Origin: Theropithecus gelada
Taxonomy: Eukaryota > Chordata > Mammalia > Primates > Cercopithecidae
Length of the DNA stretch: 64,000 bases
Assembly: GCF_003255815.1 (NCBI RefSeq)
Contig: NC_037672.1
Span: 102,310,387-102,374,386 of the forward strand
Reading direction: 5' to 3'
A program made the translations under genes and the position numbers. Every line of letters starts with the position of its first letter. Within the stretch, counting starts at the first letter, position 1. Positions 56,034 to 64,000 of this stretch are shown piece by piece. Below the pieces are notes generated by a model. The model was given only the letters and a program-made list of their open reading frames with translations, was not told the DNA's origin and made no database searches.

Positions 56034-57264
56034 GAACACAAGAAAATGAAGGTTCCTCAGAGGGTAATGACATGAACAAGAAAAGTAAGTTATCTTTTAC
56101 AAGAAATGAAAAAATACAAGTGACAACTAACTCTTTTTCTGATATCCTTATAGTATTAAGTAGAAAGAGAAAGGTATTAAGACAAGGTTACAGGTCATTC
56201 CAAATGCCTTTAGCTACAGCTAATGTGTTGAGTGTTGTAAGGAGAAACTGCTTCGGCTCTCAATTATTTGCTTATGTAGAGCCAATGAAGATATAGTCTA
56301 TAAAAAGTGAGAATGATAGTCACTGTATAAATATGAGTAACTGAAGCTTTCAAGGAATAAGCAAGTTTGTTTCCCAGGAAACCAAATCGCATGGGTGCAT
56401 GTCAGAGGATTTGCAAGAGCAGTGAGGTGAAGTTGAGGACAAGGAGTACTACAGAAACAAGACTGATGAGGTCTACTTTGGAACTTAAAAGGAACAGAAG
56501 GTATGAAACAGTGGCTGGGGACAGGGCACATGAAAAGGGGAAGCAGCGAGTACAGAGAACAGAAGTCTGAAGTGGTTCTTAGACTTTTTCATTCTGCGTT
56601 TTTCATTTGTTTAATATAGGAGAAGAGTCATGTATACTGGGCAAATAAGAATTGGTACTAGAAAAAAAAAGGGGGGGCTTACAGAAAACACCCAGAGACG
56701 GGTCTCTGAAAATACCTTGCATGATCATGGGAGATCTTCTTCCACAGAAGTTATCTTTCAGACATTAAGAAACTATTTAATAAAAAGTGAGAGAAAGTTG
56801 TTAGTATAAGTAGGAAGAGGTGCTGTTTCCTTGACTGATATGACACTAGATAGGATGGCCACGCATTCTAGCATAAATAAAATAAAGACAGGAAGAACAA
56901 AGATGAGAGGGAGAGTGATTCCTGAGAAGGTAAAGTTCCCAGCTCGCATCGAAGTAGGCTAACCATCTAAATCAGCTTACTGGTGGGACTTGGAGCCCTA
57001 TGACAGAGATACAGGCTCTAAAACCAACATTCAAAGGTGCTACATTACCAGCAGACACCCTCAAAAACTTGTCTATTGCCCCTACATTACTCCTATATAA
57101 TAACACAAGCTGCATCCACAGCCTCCTATGCAAAGTATCCTGCTCTCCTCTTCATTGCTCCTGATATCACACATTGTCTTCACACCTGTTCACTATTTAT
57201 TGAAATTAAACTTCTATTACGATGAACATTGACAAACTTTGCCTGGTCACACATTTTTAAAGTG
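56034..57264. other. Unassigned sequence
   Basis: Purine-rich on the + strand between 56450 and 56700, with a run of A followed by seven G near 56661-56677. Frames at 56072-56296 and 56367-56570 show no domain. No repeat family recognised. Confidence 0.4.
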
Positions 57265-57265
57265 C

Positions 57266-57299
<34 letters not shown>
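57265..57299 (+). repeat. (TA)n(CA)n microsatellite
   Basis: About six TA units followed by eleven CA units. Confidence 0.93.
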
Positions 57300-57499
57300 T
57301 TTGATACAAATACACACATTGTATACATACACATAAAGACAAATTTTTGAATATCTCATTGGAATAAGTTGTATGTATCATTGTCAGGGTCCATATCCAA
57401 TCATAATAGGCAAACACCATTACGCATTACTAGAATAAAAAAGAGAAGGCAGCTCCGACCACTTTCATCTAACACTGTTACTTGAACTTCTTATTTTAG

Positions 57500-58225
57500 G
57501 TTTGTAAGAGTTGTATTTAAAAACAACTTCATTTAAGTATAAATAAAATAAACTCATTTTAAATGTACATGGGATGAATTTTGACAAATATATGCACTGA
57601 AATAGCAGTCCAGTCAAGTAATAAAAACATTATTACTTCCCCCTCCAAATTTCTCTATTATTCTTTGCAATCAGGTTCCCATTTAAACTCTGGCTACAGA
57701 CAACTATGGTACTGATTTCCTTTTAGTAACAATGGGCTATATTTGTCTCTCTATTGCATAAAATTGAATCATAAACTATCTTCTATATTAGACTGTCTCT
57801 GTGACTCAGCACAATGACTTTGCTTCATCCATGTTACTGAGTATATCAGTAGTTTACTTCTTATAGCCAAATAGTATAAACAATATTGCATAATATTGAG
57901 GCTAATGGTATAAAATAGTATTCCACGGTATGGATATAACACAATTTGTCCATTAACCTGCTGATATATATTTGGAGTTGACCAAGTTTGGAGCTGCTGT
58001 AAATAAAGCTTCTGTGAACATTAGTATACAAGTCTTTGTGTGGACCTATGTTTTCATTTCTCTTGAGCAAATTTCTACTGTTTGTCAAAGCAATTGTAAC
58101 ATTTGGGTTACCCACAATCTATGCGTAGGGTCTCAGTTACATCACATCTTCAAATAGACTTGACTTTGTCAGTCTTGTTAATTTTAGCAATTCTAATGGA
58201 AATAATGTGGTAACTCATTATTTTT
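57500..58225 (-). mobile_element. Old L1M 3' region, antisense
   Basis: 'catccatgttactgagtatatcagtag' (57828-57854), 'gtattccacggtatggatataac' (57919-57941) and 'acaagtctttgtgtggacctatgttttcatttctcttgagc' (58029-58069) follow reverse-complement L1M order, then 'cttgttaattttagcaattctaatgg' near 58175. A small internal deletion lies around 58085. Confidence 0.85.
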
Positions 58226-58242
58226 TTAAAATACCAAGTTTT

Positions 58243-58491
58243 CTTTTATTAGTGGGAGCTAAATAATGTGTACACATGAACAAAGAAGAGAATGACAGAC
58301 ATTGGAGACTTGGAAGTGGGGGAGGGGTAAGGGAGAAATTGATGAGAAATTACATAATGGGTACAATGTACACTATTCAGATGGTCGATACAATAAAGCC
58401 AAGACTTCACCACTACACAACATATGCATATAACAACATTGCACTTGGCACTTGCACTAGCTTAAATTTACACAAATTAAAAAAAAAAAAA
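58243..58491 (+). mobile_element. L1P (L1PB-like) 3' tail
   Basis: 'ttagtgggagctaaataatg', 'gggtacaatgtacactattcagatgg' and a 13-base A run at the end. The 3'UTR form is the same as in the L1 ending at 49207. Only about 250 bp remain. Confidence 0.8.
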
Positions 58492-58856
58492 ATCGAGAAG
58501 GCAAGGCGTTATCAATTATTTAGCCACCAAACCTAAGCCAAACTTTGGAATTTGATGGAACAACTACAGAATTTTGAAATAATTCATTCAAATTTAGCAC
58601 AAAGTAAAACTCAAAAGTCATAGAGAGACAGTCCCTTGTCTTCTTAAACTTTGTTAAAGCCAAGGCATCCATCACAGTGGAGGCAAATGTAATCATTTCT
58701 GTAATTTTCCTAAGATTTTTTAAAAATCATAACTTGATAACTTTTTGGATTTGTACTGATTATTTTTCTTTGTTGTATATTTTGTGTCAGAGAATTCACA
58801 ATTCAAAGACCTAGAAGCGGTATCTCTCTGCAATTCTGTCTTAGCACATATGCTTC
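58492..58856. other. Unassigned sequence
   Basis: No repeat family recognised on either strand. It separates an L1P tail from an L1PA tail of opposite orientation. Confidence 0.45.
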
Positions 58857-59052
58857 TTTTAAAAAAATTGTAAGTTCTAGGATACAAGTGCAGAATATGC
58901 AGGTTAGTTACATAGGTGTATGTGTGCCATGGTGGTTTGCTGCACCTATCAACCTGTCATCTACATTTTAAGCCTTACATGCATTAGGTATTTGTCGTAA
59001 TGCTCTCCCTACCTTGCCTCCCATCCCCCAACAGGCCCAGTGTGTGATGCTA
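58857..59052 (-). mobile_element. L1PA-type 3' tail, antisense
   Basis: 'taagttctaggatacaagtgcagaatatgcaggttagttac', 'gccatggtggtttgctgcacctatcaacctgtcatc', 'caacaggcccagtgtgtgatg'. Short T-rich head. 'cttcttt' on both sides (58853 and about 59056) may be a target duplication. Confidence 0.88.
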
Positions 59053-59639
59053 ACACCTTCTTTGTGTTTTTTTTGCCTCTCATATTGTTGGGATTTCAGA
59101 GCAGATATCTATTATACAAGAGTGCTTGCCTGAGGAAAGGGAACCACAAAAGTGAGGTTGGGGAAATGACAGGGAAAATAACAGACTAAAGTAAAATCTG
59201 TTTATTGAAGCATCACTTTAGGCCCTCTAAACTTTTTCAGGATTCCTTATATAGTAAAATGGTAATGTGAATATAAGAAAACATGAAAGAGTTACACAGT
59301 CAAACCACAGGGAAACAGAAAATGAATAGTATTTAACCTTAACTACTACTGAAAGCAGTACAGAAATTGATAATATCACACAGGAAGTAAACATCATGTA
59401 AATATCTCTGAGAAATGCAAGAAAAGATTCCTGATAGCATCTGTCTTAGAGACATGTTGTTTCCCACCAAAAGCAACGGGCTTTTAAAAACTCTCTCACT
59501 ACAATACAGAGAAGTCATTTACAAGTTTTTGCAGCAGACATATTGCAGAATTCAAAGATAGTAAAACCATTATCGACTACAAAAATATGTATGTATAAAA
59601 GCAAGTAAAATTTTTTTGACATCAGCAAACATTTTATTT
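59053..59639. other. Unassigned sequence
   Basis: Read on both strands with no repeat family or coding frame recognised. Confidence 0.45.
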
Positions 59640-59705
59640 ATTTGTATATCTCTTAAATATCATGCACAAATTGGAAACCTAATAAATACTGATTGAATTA
59701 AATTG
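59640..59705 (+). mobile_element. Possible L2 tail
   Basis: 'aatatcatgcacaaattggaaacctaataaatactgattgaatt' has the pattern of the L2 end. Short and worn. Confidence 0.45.
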
Positions 59706-61985
59706 TTCAGACTTAATCTGGGAATTTTTAAATTAAAGAATGCTTCATATTTAGGTCAAATACCTGAAAGTTGATGAAAATAATATTAGACTATAAATGT
59801 TCATGTACAGGACAGAAATTAATGAAGAAATAATAAACTGTATTAGCTTGTCACAATGACTAGCTTCATATTTTTTTCTATTAACAGATAGAAGAAGTTG
59901 CAATGGAATTTCCTAAAGGAGATATTGTGTTCCTAGAATTTTTTTGCATAAATTTATGTGATATATGTGCAGTTTTTTAAATACATAGATTGTGAGGTGG
60001 TCAAGTCAGGGCTTTTAGGGTATCCATCAGTCAAATAACATACATTGTACCTGTTATTTAATTTCTTATTATCCTTACCCCTTACAGCCCCTCAATCTTC
60101 CAAGTCTCCATCATCTATCACCTAGAATTTTAAAAGATAACTGAAGAGTTTTCTTTATTTAATGTCAGTTTCATTGGAAAATCTGAAAAATGCGACTGGG
60201 AAAGAATATTCCCCATAAGGTGAAAAATTTGCAGAACATCACAATAGAATATATCAACATATTAAAAATAAAAACTAATATTTTAATTACCCCAATTTCA
60301 TTTTAGAATATTTGTCCATTTTAAGACTTATAATTTAACATTAAATTGGGAAAAGGAACTTGAGAAAGATAAAGCCAATAGGAGTATTTTCTGTGGATTA
60401 TGTGAGTGAAAGAATGAACAGCCAATCAATACCATTTATCTACTGACAGTAGTAGGGCATGCGTACTCCCAGCTATCCTTAAGATGAGTTCTCTCTCTCT
60501 CTCCAAAGTGCTTATATAACATTCCTCTAAATGAGCTAATAGATTGGGGGAAAACTATTATAAAATGCATTTATTAAGCTAATTTAATACTTCTATACCA
60601 ACTCATTAGTTTGCTGAGGTTTTCTTTGTTTATTGACATCACTACCACATGTGAATGTGTTAGTGTCTTTGAAATTTTTACTACCCATATTACTGAATTG
60701 CTCAGTAGCAAGGTTCCAACCATCAATATTTTACTTTAAAAAAAAAAATTGTCATCGAGGCAACTGTTTTCTTAATCTAACAAAAAATTCTACTTTCTAA
60801 TGGAAACAAAAAGAGAACCTTACTAATTAATTTTTAATGGCTACTCCCTGTTCTATATAAATTTTTCTGTTGGATCATTTTCTCTTTATTATGTATTTGT
60901 GTAAACATGCAACCATTTGTTAATTTCTATTTTTTCCTATTTTTTATTTCTATGTTTTCAAGAAAAGAAAAAATAAAATCTATAAAACTAATATAGTCAC
61001 ATTAAGCGAAGCTAAGTAGATATAGTCTTGAAGACTTTATATAAGAAACAAATATGGAACTTGGCATTCAAAGTCAAGCATTCAAGCTACCTGAAAAGCA
61101 TTATGTGGAAGTTTATATGAAAAATTACTTTGCATTTGTTTTGTTTTTGTTTGTATTTAAGCTGGCTTTTTTAAAGAGTATTCCTAGAGTCAATGTGTGG
61201 GGAAAAAAAAAGATAGGCAATTGTCAAAAAAGAATATAGAGAAGGTTAGTTTAGTACAGACTCTGAAAGTCTACAATTAGAATGTAATGTAAGTCTGAGG
61301 AACATCACAAGTGTTTAGGATTATAAAATAAAAATTAAAACATTATAGATCTTGGTCAACCAAAATTAACATACTTGAATATCACTTTATCTGAAATGAG
61401 GTGGTGTAGAAAAACTATGTACAATAATGCATGTATGACATGTGTGGTTGAGTGATCTGGAAATTGAATGCCCCTCTATCTCTAGATAACAACAAAAATA
61501 GAACTAGCATTCTTAGCAGTAAGAAATTACAGTGTTCTGCTTAATATCTATGGTTTCTTTCCAGAGTTATTAATAGTGCTTTTCGCTTGCATTGGTTGGT
61601 TTTTGGCCTTATTGTTTCAGTGTTTTATTTTTCTTTCACATCATCTCAGATCCTTACTGGAATAACATAAGATATAAATCTAAGCACACGCATGCACATA
61701 CACACACAGAATGGGTTAATGTTTTAATTAACACATTCCCCATTTTAAAATGTAGTTTCTTGCTACATGCCTATTTAGAAACTCTGTGAGATGAAGTAAC
61801 ATACATCTACATCCGGTAATCAAAGTCACATAGACAAATTTAACAAAGCATCTGCTCTGGTAGATTCATCCTACACACTCAAAAATGGTGTACAATTCAC
61901 AGTAAAACATGTATGCGAATATAAAACACCTGAATGGAAAAAAATCCAGCGTTATCCTGCACTTCTCAGGTTTCTTAATTTTCTT
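59706..61985. other. Long stretch without a recognised repeat
   Basis: About 2.3 kb, AT-rich. It holds a (TC)n run at 60490-60503 and short AC-rich words near 61690-61710. The 61-65 codon frames here show no domain. No family or gene recognised. Confidence 0.45.
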
Positions 61986-62047
61986 AAAAAAAAAAAAAAA
62001 AACCAAAAAAGCCAAGCATATGGTAAAAGAAAAAAAAAAAAAAAAAA
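61986..62047 (+). repeat. Two poly(A) runs 27 bases apart
   Basis: Seventeen A at 61986-62002 and eighteen A at 62030-62047 with 'ccaaaaaagccaagcatatggtaaaag' between. Possibly two generations of retroposon tail, but no body is recognisable. Confidence 0.8.
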
Positions 62048-62249
62048 CCCTCACAAAAATGGAGAATGAGCTGAGTTAATGGTGTTTTTAAAAAGTATAC
62101 CACTTTCTTGTTGAGAGGGTCAGTCTCTGCAGTTTTGGGAACCATCTGCTTTTGCTTCAGGCCTGTCCTGCATTGCCCATATCTTTCCATTGTTCTTCCA
62201 GTTGCTTGGTAGATCCATTTGCAACCACTGCTGAGAGAATGTTGATTAT

Positions 62250-62494
62250 GTTGTCTTTTCTCTCTGATTGCTTTTAAGATCTCCTTGTCTCAGATGTCTT
62301 TATGCAGTAATCATGATTTCACTAGGTTGTGTTTGTGTGGACAAGTGTGCTTCAGTCTGCTTAAAGACCGGGCATGCTCCTCTCCATCTAAGGATTTATG
62401 TTTTACTGGGTATTTTGAAGCCTTTGTCTTTTGACTTCTATCTTCTTTTCTCTTGTCTCTCCTTTTTGGGACTCTTATTAAGAATATGCTTTAA
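62250..62494 (-). mobile_element. Old L1M, antisense, left part
   Basis: 'ctctctgattgcttttaagatctccttgtctcagatgtctt' (62260-62300) and 'cttttctcttgtctctcctttttgggactcttatt' (62446-62480) are antisense L1M landmarks from the ORF1/ORF2 region. 62048-62249 just before is unassigned. Confidence 0.65.
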
Positions 62495-62496
62495 CT

Positions 62497-62720
62497 ATGA
62501 GAACACATGGATACATAGAGGGGAACAACACGCACTGGGGCCTACCAGAGGGTGAAGGGAGGGAGGAGGGAGAGGATCAGGAAAAGAACTAATGGATAAA
62601 AGGCTTAAAACCTGGGTGATGAAAGAATCTGTACAACAAACCCTCTTGACACACATTTACCTATGTAATAAACCTGCACATGTACTCCTGAAATTAAAAT
62701 AAAAGTTAAAAAATAATTGA
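62497..62720 (+). mobile_element. L1P 3' tail, sense
   Basis: 'tatgagaacacatggatacatagaggggaac', 'actggggcctaccagagggtg' and 'tatgtaataaacctgcacatgtactcctgaa' then an A-rich end. About 220 bp. It splits the surrounding antisense L1M. Confidence 0.9.
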
Positions 62721-62749
62721 GTCAAAAACAAAAAGTAACTAAAAATATG

Positions 62750-63845
62750 GTTAGTTCAATAATCCTTTGGATATTCATCTAACTCAGTTGCTGACATCTG
62801 TGTCAATGCAAATAAAATCCAAATTTATCTTTAGATGTTACTGTTTGTTTAAATCTCTTAATTCATTTTCAAACAGTATTCTGGTCTTTCATGATATTTT
62901 CTATCCTTCATTTTATCACTTTACTTTTTACTCACTTTATGAACGCTTATTTTTAGATTCTTTCGGATTTTTCTATTATCTGGAGAGCTAATCCTGCTTT
63001 TTATTGGATCTGGTAACTCAGAGTAAGTCATTTGTGTAGTTTGTAATTTATGTTTTGGAGCTCATTTTCTTTTTTTCCTTTGACCTGTTATTTAGAATTG
63101 TGTTGTTTACTTTTCAAGAATTTACATTTTCCTTCTCTCTTTCTGCTATTCATTTCCAGTTTGAGTCACTATAGTCAGAGTGCATGCTCTCTCCAGTTTC
63201 AATTCTTTCAGATTTGTTGAGCTTTGTTTAATGGATCTGGATACAGTTTATCTTGAGGTATATAAAAGCACTTGAAAAGAAAGTATATCTACTGTTCGGT
63301 GGAATGTTTGGAGTGTTCCATAAATGACTAAATATGAGATGTTGTTGAGTTTTCCTATAACACTGCTGATTTTCTGTCTACTTCTTCTATCAGTTATTGA
63401 GAGAGAGAGAGAGTTGTTGAAGTCTCCAATTAGACTTGTGGATTTGTTAATTTCTCCTTTGAGTTCTATTAGTTTTTTCTTCATATATTTTACAGCTCTG
63501 TTGTTTGGTGCATACACATTTAGGGTTGCTATGACTTCTTGGGTAGATTGACCCTTTTACATTACATAAGATCTGTTTCTGTCCCTAATAATTTTAGCTG
63601 CTCTTAAGTCTATCTTATCCTGATATAAATGGAACAACTCTGTGTTCCTTTGATTAGTGTTTACATGATACATCTTTTTCTTTCCTTCACTTTCAACTTG
63701 CCTGTATTGTTATATTTGAAGTGAGTTTCTTATAGATAGCATGTCTAGTAGGGCATATTTTTAATCCACTCAGTGAATCTTTGTCTTTTGTCAGTATACT
63801 TAGACATTTACATTTAATAAAATATTTAATAAAATATTGATATTT
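62750..63845 (-). mobile_element. Old L1M, antisense, right part
   Basis: Clear from about 63160: 'gattttctgtctacttcttctatcagttattgagag' (63367-63402), 'gtgcatacacatttagggttgctatgacttcttggg' (63508-63543), 'gaagtgagtttcttatagatagcatg' (63718-63743) and 'gacatttacatttaataaaata'. This is the ORF2 5' end and upstream sequence in reverse. It contains a (GA)n run at 63399-63413. Frames on both strands are relics or shadows. Confidence 0.85.
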
Positions 63846-63849
63846 TATT

Positions 63850-64000
63850 TTCTTATTTTTTTAACTTTTATTTTAGGTTCGGGGTACATGTGAAGGTTTG
63901 TTACATATGTAAACTCATGTCATGAGGATTTGTTGTACCTCCGACCTGGCTGATAATTATTACATGACCCAGGTGTTAAGCCTAGTATCCAATAGTCATA
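63850..64000 (-). mobile_element. L1P 3' tail, antisense, running off the window
   Basis: 'ttttattttaggttcggggtacatgtgaaggtttgttacatatgtaaactcatgtcatg' and 'acccaggtgttaagcctagtatccaatagt' are the reverse complement of an L1PA/L1PB 3'UTR. The 5' side continues beyond the end of the sequence. Confidence 0.9.

Noticed and set aside
58840..58870. 'agcacatatgcttc' as a U6 snRNA pseudogene
   Set aside because: Only about a dozen bases match and no U6 body follows; an L1PA tail begins instead.
1..64000. A host gene, CpG island or promoter
   Set aside because: No exon-like open frames with plausible splice signals, no CpG-rich region and no gene-family similarity recognised on either strand.

Overview
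The window looks like primate nuclear DNA from an AT-rich, repeat-dense intergenic region. The evidence is Alu elements of the J, S and Y ages, L1PA and L1PB tails, a THE1 and an MLT1 LTR, MER2, MADE1, MER5A, and many worn MIR and L2 fragments. AluY and L1PA copies place it in a catarrhine (ape, human or Old World monkey). A 324-base run of N at 46484-46807 suggests a draft assembly. I find no protein-coding gene, no recognisable RNA gene, no CpG island and no promoter. The open reading frames present are short and are explained by L1, L2, Alu or ERV relics, by shadows of these, or by chance. Family names come from recalled consensus features, not from a database search.

Layout. 1-21 kb is mostly old sequence: thinly scattered MIR and L2 pieces, an AluS beside an L1 tail (3.2-4.3 kb), an L1M tail (5.2-5.7 kb), a 5'-truncated Alu (7.1 kb), a MER5A (15.3 kb), an AluY (18.6 kb) and a probable ERV-L pol relic (19.4-20.1 kb). 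21.8-31.1 kb is almost entirely antisense L1: a long decayed L1M interrupted by an LTR-like island, then an L1 of primate/late-mammalian age that still reaches its 5'UTR (25.3-30.0 kb). 33-38 kb holds two L2 blocks, one with recognisable reverse-transcriptase motifs, plus a tandem pair of hAT MITEs, a 123-bp L1PA insertion and a complete MER2. 39.5-41.4 kb holds a MADE1 hairpin, a truncated old Alu with a perfect target duplication, an L1 and an Alu that used the same integration site, and a second copy of that L1-Alu junction.

43.5-50.5 kb is a sense L1 opened up by later insertions: a 5'-inverted (twin-primed) L1PA containing the N gap, an AluY in the tail of an AluS, and a second truncated L1. 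52.6-56.0 kb holds an antisense THE1 LTR and then a three-level nest (AluS inside L1PA inside MLT1A) with a target-site duplication visible at every level. 57.5-59.1 kb and 62.2-64.0 kb are more L1 tails in both orientations, separated by about 2.3 kb with no recognised repeat.

There is no operon-like or pathway logic. What the window records is the order of retrotransposon insertions and several small local duplications. I did not find a new biological system. The best leads are the duplications with sharp edges (50 bp at 14.5/16.2 kb; about 225 bp at 40.3/41.2 kb), the reused integration site at 40 kb and the twin-primed L1 with the gap.
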